Assembly (NCBI GenBank): GCA_963747765.1
Contig: CAVVGH010000008.1
Span: forward strand, 248,001-312,000
Length of the DNA: 64,000 nt
Direction of reading: 5' to 3'
Source of the DNA: VRUE01 sp963747765
Lineage (GTDB): Bacteria; Actinomycetota; Thermoleophilia; Solirubrobacterales; 70-9
Part shown: one piece after another, positions 25,553-34,280 of the stretch
Position numbering within the stretch: the first letter of the stretch is position 1
Layout: every line of letters starts with the position of its first letter
Position numbers and translations under genes: made by a program
Notes under the pieces: model-generated
What the model saw: only the letters and a program-made list of their open reading frames with translations
Databases searched by the model: none
What the model was told of the DNA's origin: nothing

Positions 25553-26452
25553 ATGGAGTCGGCGCCGCTCTCTCCACGCGACGTGTTGCCCGCCGTGAGC
25601 CCGCGGCGGCGCCGCACCGACCGGGCCGTCCGGGCGCTTCTCTGGCTGGCGACCGGGGTGGCGGTCGTGCCACTCGTCCTCATCCTCTTCTACATCCTGA
25701 AGAAGGGCATCGGCGCGTTCAGCGTCGAATTCTTCACCACCGATCCGACCGGCGATTTCCTCGGCGCCAAAGGGGGCGTGAAGAGCGCCATTCTTGGCAC
25801 GATCGAGATCGTTGGCTTCGCCACGTTGCTGGCGGTGCCGCTGGGGGTCGGCGTGGCGCTCTACCTGACCGAGTACGGCGGCAAGGGAAGGCTGGCGCAG
25901 GCGGTTCGCTTCTTCGTCGACGTGATGACCGGGGTGCCGTCGATCGTCTTCGGCCTCTTCATCTACCTGACCCTGGTGCTCGCCGGCACCGGCGGCTCGA
26001 GCTTCGCCGGCTGGAAGGGCTCGGCTGCTCTGGCGCTGCTGATGCTGCCGGTGGTGACGCGCTCCGCCGAGGTCGTGTTGAACCTCGTGCCGGATTCGCT
26101 GCGCGAGGCGGCCCTGGCACTGGGCGCCCCGCGCTGGAAGGTGATCGTCCGCGTCGTCCTGCCCAGCGCCGCGTCGGGGATCGTCACCGGCGCTCTGCTC
26201 GCGGTCGCGCGCGCCGCCGGTGAGACGGCGCCACTGCTGTTCACGGCGACGATCGTCAAGGCGACGACACTCGACCTGAACCAGCCGATGAACTCGCTTC
26301 CCGCCCAGATCTTCCAGGACCTGAAGCAACCCAACGACGAACTGGTGCAGAGGGCATGGGGGGCGGCCGTTACGCTCGTGGCGATGATCCTGATCGTCAC
26401 CCTGGTCGCCAAGCTGATCCAGCGAAGAAGCCAGGCGATCGGCGTCCGATAA
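25553..26452 (+). CDS. pstA: Phosphate ABC transporter permease PstA
   Basis: 299 residues, six membrane segments, with the EAA-loop REAALALGAPRWKVIVRVVL typical of PstA. It is the partner of PstC. Its stop codon shares one base with the pstB start (taATG), so translation is coupled. Confidence 0.95.
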   Translation: MESAPLSPRDVLPAVSPRRRRTDRAVRALLWLATGVAVVPLVLILFYILKKGIGAFSVEFFTTDPTGDFLGAKGGVKSAILGTIEIVGFATLLAVPLGVGVALYLTEYGGKGRLAQAVRFFVDVMTGVPSIVFGLFIYLTLVLAGTGGSSFAGWKGSAALALLMLPVVTRSAEVVLNLVPDSLREAALALGAPRWKVIVRVVLPSAASGIVTGALLAVARAAGETAPLLFTATIVKATTLDLNQPMNSLPAQIFQDLKQPNDELVQRAWGAAVTLVAMILIVTLVAKLIQRRSQAIGVR

Positions 26453-27363
26453 TGGAATCGAATGGAGAGGCTCCGCCGATGACCGAGTTCAACGACCCCG
26501 ATACGGGCTCCGGGACGACCGGGAGCGCCGCCGGCGCCGGACAGCCGGTTGCCGCACGGCGCGCGACCTCGCCCGGGACGCCGTCGGCCGGCCCTCGGCT
26601 CGCCGAGGAGCTGCACGCGATACGGCTCGAGCAGCTGAGCGCCTTCTACGGCGACCACCAGGCGGTCAAGGGCGTGAGCATGACCTTTCAGGCGGGTGAG
26701 GTGACGGCGATCATTGGCCCGTCCGGATGCGGCAAGTCGACGATGGTGCGCTGCATCAACCGCATGCACGAGGAGATCCCCGGCGCCCGCTTCGAGGGTC
26801 GCGTGTTGCTCGACGATGTCGACTTGCACGCCTCCGAGGTGGACGTCGTCGCGGTGCGGCGCGTCGTCGGCATGGTCTTCCAGAAGCCGAATCCCTTTCC
26901 GACGATGTCGGTCTACGACAACGTTGCGGCCGGGCTGCGCTTCGTCGGCACCGGGCGCGGAGAGCTCGACGACCGGGTGCGCGAAGCGCTGGTCGGGGCC
27001 AGCCTCTGGGACGAGGTCAAGGATCGCCTGGGCAAACCGGGGGCGGGGCTCTCGGGGGGGCAGCAGCAGCGGCTCTGCATTGCGCGAGCGCTCGCCGTCG
27101 ACCCCGAGGTGCTGCTGATGGACGAGCCCTGCTCGGCGCTCGACCCGGTCGCGACGTTGCGCATCGAGGAGCTGATCGCGGAGCTGAAGCAGCGAGTGAC
27201 GATCGCGATCGTCACCCACAACATGCAGCAGGCGGCACGGGTCGCCGACACGACCGCCTTCATGCTGAGCGGTGAGCTGGTCGAGGTTGCCGCGACGACC
27301 CAGGTCTTCACCAATCCCAGCGACGAGCGCACAGAGCAGTACGTCTCCGGAAAGTTCGGTTGA
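26452..27363 (+). CDS. pstB: Phosphate ABC transporter ATP-binding protein PstB
   Basis: 303 residues from ATG 26452. Walker A is GPSGCGKST (89-97), signature LSGGQQQRLC, Walker B LLMDEPCSALDP. The N-terminal 50 residues are a Gly/Ala/Pro-rich extension that ordinary PstB (about 255 residues) lacks; an internal ATG at 26479 would still leave most of it. It powers phosphate import. Its TGA overlaps the phoU ATG. Confidence 0.95.
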   Translation: MESNGEAPPMTEFNDPDTGSGTTGSAAGAGQPVAARRATSPGTPSAGPRLAEELHAIRLEQLSAFYGDHQAVKGVSMTFQAGEVTAIIGPSGCGKSTMVRCINRMHEEIPGARFEGRVLLDDVDLHASEVDVVAVRRVVGMVFQKPNPFPTMSVYDNVAAGLRFVGTGRGELDDRVREALVGASLWDEVKDRLGKPGAGLSGGQQQRLCIARALAVDPEVLLMDEPCSALDPVATLRIEELIAELKQRVTIAIVTHNMQQAARVADTTAFMLSGELVEVAATTQVFTNPSDERTEQYVSGKFG

Positions 27364-28043
27364 TGGAGACCCGGATCGAATACAAGGAGGACCTGGAGCA
27401 GCTCGAGGCGAGCGGCCTCGGCGGCCTCGACCTCGTCAGCGCGGCGCTGGGGCGGACCCTGGAGGCGATCGAGCACCAGGATGTCGAGCTGGCGCAGCTG
27501 GTGATCGCCGACGACGACCGGATCGACGGCCGCTACCTGGAGGTGCACCAGAGCCTGATCGCGCTGCTCGCCACGCAGTCGCCGGTGGCTACCGACCTGC
27601 GCCTGATCTCGGCCCTGTTGCACGTGCTGAAGAACGTCGAGCGGATGGGCGACCAGTGCGTGAACGTCTGCAAGCTGATCCCGCTGACCGGCAACGAGCC
27701 GCCGGCCGACGAGGAGATGGTGAAGCTGATCCTCACGATGGGTCGCCAGACCCGCACGCTGATCAGCCAGTCCAAGCGCGCCTTCGAGGAACGCAACGTG
27801 GAGATGGCCCGTGACCTCGTCCGCCAGGACGACCTCGTCGACAATCTCAACCGCGAGTGTTTCGCGCTGGCGCTTGCGATCGGCGACGACGCCGACAAGC
27901 GCGAGTGGGCGATGACGATGCTGCTTGCGGCGCGGGCGATCGAGCGGATCGGCGACAACGCGGTGGACATCGGCGAGCAGGTCGCCTTCGTGGTCACCGG
28001 GCTCTTCAAAGAGTTCGAGGACGCCTCGCATCCAAACGAGTAG
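27363..28043 (+). CDS. phoU: Phosphate signalling protein PhoU
   Basis: 226 residues with two PhoU three-helix repeats; conserved metal-binding stretches are seen in LKNVERMGDQCVNVC and ARAIERIGDNAVDIGEQVAF. PhoU relays Pst transporter status to the phosphate two-component system and keeps the regulon off when phosphate is plentiful. ATG 27363 overlaps the pstB stop. Last gene of the pst operon. Confidence 0.95.
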   Translation: METRIEYKEDLEQLEASGLGGLDLVSAALGRTLEAIEHQDVELAQLVIADDDRIDGRYLEVHQSLIALLATQSPVATDLRLISALLHVLKNVERMGDQCVNVCKLIPLTGNEPPADEEMVKLILTMGRQTRTLISQSKRAFEERNVEMARDLVRQDDLVDNLNRECFALALAIGDDADKREWAMTMLLAARAIERIGDNAVDIGEQVAFVVTGLFKEFEDASHPNE

Positions 28044-28107
28044 GTGCGCCCCCGCGGCGAGATGCGCTTGAGATCCGGGGTGTTTGGGAACATGGGGCAC
28101 GAGACTG

Positions 28108-29016
28108 GTGCTCTGTGCGGCGATAGATATCGGGTCGAATACGACGCGCGTGCTCGTGGCGCAGCCGCTGGATGGACAGCTGAAGAAGGTCATGGAGCAG
28201 CGGGCCTACACCCGCATCAACAAGGCTCTCGATTCCTCCGGCGCGATCCTCCCCGATAAGGCGGAGGAGGTCGCCGAGCTGGTCGCCACTCAGGTTCGTC
28301 TCGCCCGCGAGCTCGGAGCGGAGACGATTCGCGCCGTGGCCACCGCCGTCGTTCGCGATGCACCCAACGGCGAGGACGTGGCGCGAGCCATCGGCGCGGC
28401 CTCCGGCGTCCCGGTCGAGATCCTCAGCGAGCAGGAGGAGGGGAGGCTCTCCTTCATCGGTGCCACGAAGACCCTTGGGCACCCCGTGGAGGGGCGCGTC
28501 GGGGTCGTCGACGTCGGTGGCGGCTCGACCGAGGTGGTCCTCGGCACGGTCCCCGGCGGGGCGGAGGAGGTGCGCTCCTGGCGGGTCGGCTCGGGCGCGC
28601 TTGCCGATCAGCTGATCGCCTCCGACCCTCCCTCGGCGACGGAGATCCGCAAGGTGCGCGATCGCATCGAGGATATCTTCGCCGGGGTCGAGATCGAGCG
28701 CCCGGCGCAGGCCGTGGCCGTGGGCGGCAGCGCCACCTCGCTGCGCCGCCTGGTGGGAGCGGTGCTCGAGTACGAGACCCTGGAGCGGGGGATCCGGGTG
28801 CTGGCCGGCGACCCGGCCGCCGAGGTGGCGAAGCGCTTCGAGCTCGATCCAGAGCGGGTTCGCATCCTGCTGACCGGGGTGCTGCTGCTGGAGAAGATCT
28901 CGGACCTGCTCGGGCAGCCGCTGCAGATCGGCAAGGGGGGCCTGCGGGAGGGGCTCGTCCTCGACATGCTCAACGGCAGCACCGACGGCTCCTCGCCGGT
29001 CCGCCTCGCGGCGTAG
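28108..29016 (+). CDS. Ppx/GppA family exopolyphosphatase
   Basis: 302 residues from GTG 28108, which places the family start (LCAAIDIGSNTTRVLVAQP) at the N-terminus; a TTG at 28084 is an alternative. The ASKHA-fold ATPase motifs are GSNTTR and DVGGGSTEVVLG, with SEQEEGRLSF between them. It is the short (about 300-residue) actinobacterial form that degrades polyphosphate or converts pppGpp. It lies between phoU and the CHAD/ppk genes, supporting a polyphosphate role. Confidence 0.9.
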   Translation: MLCAAIDIGSNTTRVLVAQPLDGQLKKVMEQRAYTRINKALDSSGAILPDKAEEVAELVATQVRLARELGAETIRAVATAVVRDAPNGEDVARAIGAASGVPVEILSEQEEGRLSFIGATKTLGHPVEGRVGVVDVGGGSTEVVLGTVPGGAEEVRSWRVGSGALADQLIASDPPSATEIRKVRDRIEDIFAGVEIERPAQAVAVGGSATSLRRLVGAVLEYETLERGIRVLAGDPAAEVAKRFELDPERVRILLTGVLLLEKISDLLGQPLQIGKGGLREGLVLDMLNGSTDGSSPVRLAA

Positions 29017-29084
29017 GCCGCGCCGGCCCTCGCGTCGTAGGCCGCGCCGGCCCTCGCGGCGTAGGCCGCGCCGGCCCTCGCGTC
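29013..29084. repeat. 24-bp tandem repeat after ppx/gppA
   Basis: Three contiguous 24-nt units start at 29013, 29037 and 29061, each beginning GTAGGCCGCGCCGGCCCTCG and differing only at the penultimate base. The first unit includes the stop codon of the ppx/gppA gene. The core GCCGCGCCGGCCCTCGCG occurs again as a single copy at 40456-40473. Each unit can fold on GGCCGCGCCGGCC. Confidence 0.85.
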
Positions 29085-29131
29085 GTGGCCGCCGCCTCGA
29101 ATTCACGACTCGGGACGCTAGCCTGCGTCTC

Positions 29132-29605
29132 GTGGCGCGCGCTAGAGAGGTGCCGGGGTTTGACTGCGACGAGCCCTTTGCGCGCGCGGCAGTGCGGGTG
29201 GTCGAGGTGCGGGCGGCCGAGGTCTTCGAGCACTCGGCGGACGTGCTCGACGTCGAGGAGATCGAGCGGGTTCACGACATGCGGGTCGCGACCCGCCGGC
29301 TGCGCGCGTCACTGGAGGTGTTCGAGCCCTGCTTCCCGGCGAAGCGCTGGCGCCGGGCGTTGAGGCGGGTCAAGGCGCTGGGCGACGGGCTGGGCGAGCG
29401 GCGCGACCGCGACGTCGCGATCGCCTTTCTGGAGAGCTTTGCCTCGGATGCTCCCGAGGGGGACCGTGCGGACCTCGCCAGGCTCATCGCGGAGCTGCGC
29501 GACGAGCAGCGGCGGGCAAACGACGAGCTTGCGCCCCTGCTCGCCGCCAAGCGTCTCAAGAAGCTGCAGCGCCGGCTCGATGCCCTGGGGGAGGGAGGCG
29601 GATGA
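29132..29605 (+). CDS. CHAD-domain protein, N-terminal half
   Basis: 157 residues from a GTG start. It shows the CHAD signature with conserved His and basic residues (ERVHDMRVATRRLRASLEVF) and an acidic/basic helical remainder. CHAD proteins bind polyphosphate through arrays of Arg/Lys/His and localise to polyphosphate granules. A standard CHAD domain (about 270-300 residues) holds two such helical repeats; this gene encodes only the first and overlaps the next gene, which encodes the second, by 4 nt (ATGA). Confidence 0.85.
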   Translation: MARAREVPGFDCDEPFARAAVRVVEVRAAEVFEHSADVLDVEEIERVHDMRVATRRLRASLEVFEPCFPAKRWRRALRRVKALGDGLGERRDRDVAIAFLESFASDAPEGDRADLARLIAELRDEQRRANDELAPLLAAKRLKKLQRRLDALGEGGG

Positions 29606-30021
29606 AGGCGCGCCGGCTGAGGGGCCTCGACCCGCAGGCGCCGTTGCGGGTCAACGCCGCCCGCATCGTCCAGGTGCGGGTCGAGGAGCTGTGCTCGCTT
29701 GCCGAGGAGGCGCTCGAGCCGTCCGCCGCGACGATCCAGCACGACATGCGGATCGCCGCCAAACGGTTGCGCTATCTGCTCGAGGTTGTCGGCGGGTGCT
29801 TTGGCGAGGAGGCCGCGGCGGCGCGCCGTGCGGCCCGCGAGCTGCAGGGGGTGCTCGGCGAGATCCACGACTGCGACGTGATGCTTCCTCGTGCGGAGGG
29901 GATCGAGTCCCTGGCGACGCTGCTGCGAACCCGCCGCGAGCTGCTCTTCGAGCGCTTCCGCGATCGCTGGCGGGCGGAGTCGCGCCGGGGCACCTGGAAA
30001 GCGCTCGAAGCGGCGCTGTAG
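29602..30021 (+). CDS. CHAD-domain protein, C-terminal half
   Basis: 139 residues. It carries the second CHAD repeat (IQHDMRIAAKRLRYLLEVVG; LQGVLGEIHDCDVML). Its ATG overlaps the stop of the first half, so the two chains are made together and probably assemble into one polyphosphate-binding fold. ppk1 begins 28 nt downstream. Confidence 0.85.
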   Translation: MKARRLRGLDPQAPLRVNAARIVQVRVEELCSLAEEALEPSAATIQHDMRIAAKRLRYLLEVVGGCFGEEAAAARRAARELQGVLGEIHDCDVMLPRAEGIESLATLLRTRRELLFERFRDRWRAESRRGTWKALEAAL

Positions 30022-30049
30022 GCGCTGGCAGTCACGGGGCCGGGAAGGG

Positions 30050-32152
30050 GTGCCTCAGTACGATGGCCAGATCGACGATCCGGCTCTTTACTCCAACCGA
30101 GAGATGTCCTGGCTCGACTTCAACCAGCGGGTCCTGGAGCTGGCCGAGGACCCGACGGTCCCGCTGCTCGAGCGGGTCAGGTTCTGCGCGATATACGCCT
30201 CCAACCTGGATGAGTTCTTCATGGTCCGGGTCGCTGGGCTGTTCGACCAGCTCGATGCCGGCATCGACGCCCGCGGCCCCGACGGGCTCGCTCCCAGCGA
30301 GCAGATCGACGCGATCCAGGCGCGGGTGCTGGAGCTCGACGGGCGCCTGCACCGCTGCTTCGGCGGCACCCTGCGCCCCGACCTGGAGGAGAACGGGGTG
30401 CGCATCGTGTCTCTGGCGGAGGCCAGCGACAGGGAGCGCCGCGAAATCGACCTGCGCTTCCACGAGCAGGTCTTTCCCGCGCTGACCCCGCTGGTGGTTG
30501 GCCTGGGCCGGCCGTTCCCCTACATATCCAACCTCTCGCTGAGCCTCGGCGTGCTGCTGCGCGATCCCGAGAGCGGCACCGAGATCATCGCTCGCGTCAA
30601 GGTGCCGAAGGAGCTGTTGGGCCGCTTCCTGCGGGTCGGCGAGGACGACAAGGTGTTCGTGCCACTCGAGGAGGCGATTGCCGCAAATCTCGACGCGCTG
30701 TTCCCCGGGGCCGAGGTCGTCGACTACGGCTACTTCCGGGTCACCCGCGACGCCGACTTCACCGTCTCCGATGAGGCGGACGACCTGCTGCTTGCGGTTC
30801 AGGACGAGCTGCGCCGCCGCCGCTTCGGCGAGGTGGTCAGGCTGGAGGTTGCGGCCGGGATGAACCCGAAGCTGCGCGGCCAGCTGGTCGATGCGCTGCG
30901 CCTCGAAGACCGTGAGGTCTACGACATCGACGGGCTGATCGATCTGGCCGACCTCACCGACGTGGCGGACGTGCCCGGCCACGCCGAGTTGCGCTTCGAG
31001 CCGTGGACCCCGGTCACCCAGCCCCGCCTGCAGGCGCAGGACGAGGAGCCGCTCGACATCTTCGCCGCGATTCGCCAGGGCGACGTCCTCGTCCACCATC
31101 CCTACGACTCGTTCGCCACCTCGGTCGAGCGCTTCGTCGAGCAGGCCGTCGCCGACCCCGACGTGCTCGCGATCAAGCAGACCGTGTACCGGACGAGCGA
31201 CGACTCGCCCCTGGTTCCGGCGCTCATCCGGGCCTCCGAACGAGGCAAGCAGGCGGTCTGCATGGTCGAGCTCAAAGCCCGCTTCGACGAGGCGGCCAAC
31301 ATCCACTGGGCGAAGGCGCTCGAGGAGGCCGGAGTGCACGTCGTCTACGGGATCCCAGGCCTCAAGACACACGTGAAGGCGATCCTCGTCGCCCGCCGGG
31401 AGGGCGACCAGGTGCGCGAGTACGTCCACATCGGCACCGGCAACTACAACCCGACGACGGCGCGGCTCTACACCGACCTGGGCCTGTTTACGGCCGATCC
31501 CAAGATCGGCGCCGACGTCGCCGAGATGTTCAACTTCCTGACCGGCTATGGCCGCCCCGCGGAGTACCGCAAGGTGCTGGTCTCGCCGACCACGATGCGC
31601 GATCGCATCCTCGAGGAGATCGGAGATACGGTGAGCGCGCAGCGCGCCGGCGAGTCCGCCAGGATCGCTCTGAAGATGAACTCGCTGGTCGACGCGCAGT
31701 GCATCGAGGCGCTGTACGCGGCGTCGCAGGCCGGCGTGCGCGTCGACCTCAACGTGCGGGGAATCTGCTGCCTGCGCCCGGAGGTCCCGGGCGTCTCCGA
31801 GAACATCCGCGTCGTCTCGATCGTCGGCAGGTTCCTCGAGCACTCGCGGGTCTACGCATTCCAGCGGGGGGAGGAGACGCGGGTCCTGACCGGCTCGGCG
31901 GACCTCATGCCGCGCAATCTCGAGCACCGGGTCGAGCTCGTGGTTCCGGTCGAGGACGGGGCGCTGCGGGCGGAGCTGCTGGATGTCCTGGAGCGCTGCT
32001 TCGCCGACAACGCGAACGCCTGGGACCTCGGTGCCGACGGGGTTTGGTCGCGGCGCAGCGCGCCGCCCGAGGAGCGGCGCAGCGTCCAGGGGGAGCTGCG
32101 TGAGCGGCACGCGCTGCGCGCTGGAGAGCCGCTCGCGGTGGCGCCTGGCTGA
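30050..32152 (+). CDS. ppk: Polyphosphate kinase 1
   Basis: 700 residues from GTG 30050 with gggaagggg upstream. The N-terminus has the family motif NREMSWLDFNQRVLELAEDP, and the phospholipase-D-like catalytic half has VELKARFDEAANIHWA, GLKTHVKAILV and HIGTGNYNPTTARLYTDLGL, with His460 the probable phosphorylated residue. It polymerises ATP gamma-phosphate into polyphosphate reversibly. It is in one transcription direction with ppx/gppA and the two CHAD genes. Confidence 0.96.
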   Translation: MPQYDGQIDDPALYSNREMSWLDFNQRVLELAEDPTVPLLERVRFCAIYASNLDEFFMVRVAGLFDQLDAGIDARGPDGLAPSEQIDAIQARVLELDGRLHRCFGGTLRPDLEENGVRIVSLAEASDRERREIDLRFHEQVFPALTPLVVGLGRPFPYISNLSLSLGVLLRDPESGTEIIARVKVPKELLGRFLRVGEDDKVFVPLEEAIAANLDALFPGAEVVDYGYFRVTRDADFTVSDEADDLLLAVQDELRRRRFGEVVRLEVAAGMNPKLRGQLVDALRLEDREVYDIDGLIDLADLTDVADVPGHAELRFEPWTPVTQPRLQAQDEEPLDIFAAIRQGDVLVHHPYDSFATSVERFVEQAVADPDVLAIKQTVYRTSDDSPLVPALIRASERGKQAVCMVELKARFDEAANIHWAKALEEAGVHVVYGIPGLKTHVKAILVARREGDQVREYVHIGTGNYNPTTARLYTDLGLFTADPKIGADVAEMFNFLTGYGRPAEYRKVLVSPTTMRDRILEEIGDTVSAQRAGESARIALKMNSLVDAQCIEALYAASQAGVRVDLNVRGICCLRPEVPGVSENIRVVSIVGRFLEHSRVYAFQRGEETRVLTGSADLMPRNLEHRVELVVPVEDGALRAELLDVLERCFADNANAWDLGADGVWSRRSAPPEERRSVQGELRERHALRAGEPLAVAPG

Positions 32153-32189
32153 CGAACCATCCCGCCGTGACGACCAATAGGATGCGCGC

Positions 32190-32810
32190 GTGGTTCGTCT
32201 TTCGCTTCTGCCGCGCGACAGCACTTTCTTCGACCTCTTCATAGAAGCCGGTCAGAACACGGTTCACGCGGCACGCCTGCTCGACGAGATGATGCGCGCC
32301 TGGCCCGACGACAGTGGCCTCTCGCGCGAGATCCTCAAGGCCGAGGGAGAGGGCGATCGGATCACCCACGACATCGTCCAGCGGCTCAACTCCACCTTCG
32401 TGACGCCGATCGACCGCGAGGACATCTACGGCCTGGCGACGCAGATGGACGACGTGGTCGACTACACAGAGGAAGCCGCCGACCTGCTCGGCCTCTACAA
32501 GATCGAAGCGCCGATGGAGCAGGCGCAGGCGCTGACCGCCGTGCTGGTCAAGGCCTGCGAGCAGCTGGCCGCGGCGCTCGAGCACCTGCGCGATTTCAAG
32601 GACCTCGAGCACTACTGGATCGAGATCCACCGGCTCGAGAACGACGGCGACCGGATCTCGCGCGACGCGGTCGCCTCGCTGTTCTCCGACGGGATCGACC
32701 CGATGGTCGTGATTCGCTGGAAGGACATGTTCGCCGTGCTCGAGAACGCCATCGACTCGACCGAGACCGCGGCGCAGATTCTCGAGGGCATCGTCATCAA
32801 GAACTCGTGA
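32190..32810 (+). CDS. DUF47 (PhoU-like) protein, Pit accessory
   Basis: 206 residues from GTG 32190. All-helical PhoU-like DUF47 protein with the typical FFDLFIEAGQN start and acidic metal-binding stretches (EGEGDRITHDIV; HRLENDGDRISRDAV). DUF47 proteins are nearly always encoded beside Pit transporters and are thought to modulate them. pit follows after a 108-bp region that forms a long hairpin. Confidence 0.88.
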   Translation: MVRLSLLPRDSTFFDLFIEAGQNTVHAARLLDEMMRAWPDDSGLSREILKAEGEGDRITHDIVQRLNSTFVTPIDREDIYGLATQMDDVVDYTEEAADLLGLYKIEAPMEQAQALTAVLVKACEQLAAALEHLRDFKDLEHYWIEIHRLENDGDRISRDAVASLFSDGIDPMVVIRWKDMFAVLENAIDSTETAAQILEGIVIKNS

Positions 32811-32908
32811 CGGGCTCAAACGCCGCCATGCCGCGTTCTCGGTCGCTCACGTGCAGAGCACGCTTCGCCCCCTGCGTCCTTGCCTGGCGGCGTTTGAGCC
32901 TCGTCACG
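32806..32908. repeat. Long hairpin between the DUF47 gene and pit
   Basis: The arms 32806-32828 and 32885-32908 are complementary over 23 bp with a single extra base in the right arm; the core is GGCTCAAACGCCGCCA and its complement. The loop is 56 nt and contains CACGTG. The left arm includes the stop codon of the DUF47 gene; the right arm ends 10 nt before the pit start codon, so it covers the pit ribosome-binding region. Confidence 0.85.
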
Positions 32909-32918
32909 GAAGCTGGCC

Positions 32919-34016
32919 GTGTCCTCTGACGTCGTCCTGGTAATCGTCGTCGCCACGGCGCTCGCCTTCGACTTCACCAACGGCTTCCACGACACCGCGA
33001 ACGTGGTCGCCACGGCGATCTCGACCAGGGCGGCCCGGCCGCAGGTCGCGATCGGGATTGCGTCGCTGCTCAACTTCCTGGGCGCGTTCATCTCGATCTC
33101 GGTGGCGGCGACCGTCGCAAACGACGTCGTAAACGCCGATGTGATCACCCCGACGGTCGTCTTCGCGGGACTGATCGGCGCCATCGCCTGGAACCTGATC
33201 ACCTGGTGGCTCGGGCTGCCGTCCAGCTCCTCGCACGCCCTGATCGGGGGCGTCGTGGGCTCCGCGGTGGCAGCCGCAGGATTCGACGCCGTGCTCGCGG
33301 AAGGGCTGGTCGGCAAGGTGCTGATCCCCGCGGTGATCGCGCCACTGGTCGCCTTCGTGGTCGCCGGGCTCTGCATTGGGATCGTCTACCGCGTGGTGGG
33401 CCGGCAGCGCCCCGGACCGGTGACGCGCGGCTTCCGCTACGGGCAGATCGTCTCCGGCGGTCTGCTGGCCCTTGCCCACGGCACGAACGACGCGCAGAAG
33501 ACGATGGGCATAATCACCCTGGCCCTGATCGCCAACGGCACGCTGGCGGCAAACGCCGACCCGCCGCTCTGGGTGATCGTCACGGCGGCGACGGCAATCG
33601 CGCTCGGCACCTACAGCGGCGGTTGGCGGATCATTCGCACCACCGGGACGCGGATCATCAAGATGGACTCCGCCCAGGGCTTCTCCGCGCAGGGGGCGGG
33701 GGCGGCGGTGATCCTCGCCTCGACCCATTTCGGCTTTCCGCTGTCGACGACCCACGTGATCAACGGCGGGGTGATGGGAGCCGGCGCCGGTAAGCGTCTC
33801 TCCGCGGTGCGCTGGGGGGTCGCGGGAAACATCGTCGTGGCCTGGCTGCTGACCCTGCCCGCGGCGGCGGTGATCGGCGCAGCCGCCTACGGCCTCAGCA
33901 CCCTGATCGGGGCCGGGGCCCTGGGTCCGCTGCTTGTCTCCCTTCTGTTCGTCTCGGTTCTGGCTGCGGCGTTTGTCCGGCGCTCGCAGCGGAGCGCGCC
34001 CGTCCCGGCAAGCTGA
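32919..34016 (+). CDS. pit: Low-affinity inorganic phosphate transporter Pit
   Basis: 365 residues from GTG 32919, about ten membrane segments. Both PHO4-family repeats are present: DFTNGFHDTANVVATAISTR near the N-terminus and ALAHGTNDAQKTMGII in the middle, with LGLPSSSSHALIGG and FPLSTTHVINGG pairs. It imports metal-phosphate by proton symport and complements Pst when phosphate is plentiful. Paired with DUF47. Confidence 0.94.
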   Translation: MSSDVVLVIVVATALAFDFTNGFHDTANVVATAISTRAARPQVAIGIASLLNFLGAFISISVAATVANDVVNADVITPTVVFAGLIGAIAWNLITWWLGLPSSSSHALIGGVVGSAVAAAGFDAVLAEGLVGKVLIPAVIAPLVAFVVAGLCIGIVYRVVGRQRPGPVTRGFRYGQIVSGGLLALAHGTNDAQKTMGIITLALIANGTLAANADPPLWVIVTAATAIALGTYSGGWRIIRTTGTRIIKMDSAQGFSAQGAGAAVILASTHFGFPLSTTHVINGGVMGAGAGKRLSAVRWGVAGNIVVAWLLTLPAAAVIGAAAYGLSTLIGAGALGPLLVSLLFVSVLAAAFVRRSQRSAPVPAS

Positions 34017-34019
34017 CCG

Positions 34020-34256
34020 ATGGCTGTCATCGTCCACACCAAGGAACTTGCGCAGACGGCGATCGCCTCCCTGGTGGCGGGCGTGGGGGTGACGTTCGTG
34101 TTTTCGCTGGCGATCTGGGGCGCCGTTCGCTTCGTCGACCTCAACCGCGAACGGCGGCCGGTCGCCGCCGCCGCAGCAGCGGCGCTCGGGGCGCTGGCTC
34201 TCGCGGTGACCCTGGCGACGGTCATCGTCGGGATCGTCGTGATGACGAGCAAGTAG
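34020..34256 (+). CDS. Small two-helix membrane protein downstream of pit
   Basis: 78 residues from ATG 34020, 3 nt after the pit stop. Two membrane segments (IASLVAGVGVTFVFSLAIWG and GALALAVTLATVIVGIVVM) are joined by a short basic loop (NRERRPVA). Likely co-translated with pit and possibly a Pit accessory; the family is not recognised. Confidence 0.7.
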   Translation: MAVIVHTKELAQTAIASLVAGVGVTFVFSLAIWGAVRFVDLNRERRPVAAAAAAALGALALAVTLATVIVGIVVMTSK

Positions 34257-34280
34257 CGCAGCAGGCGTAAGATTTGTCCC

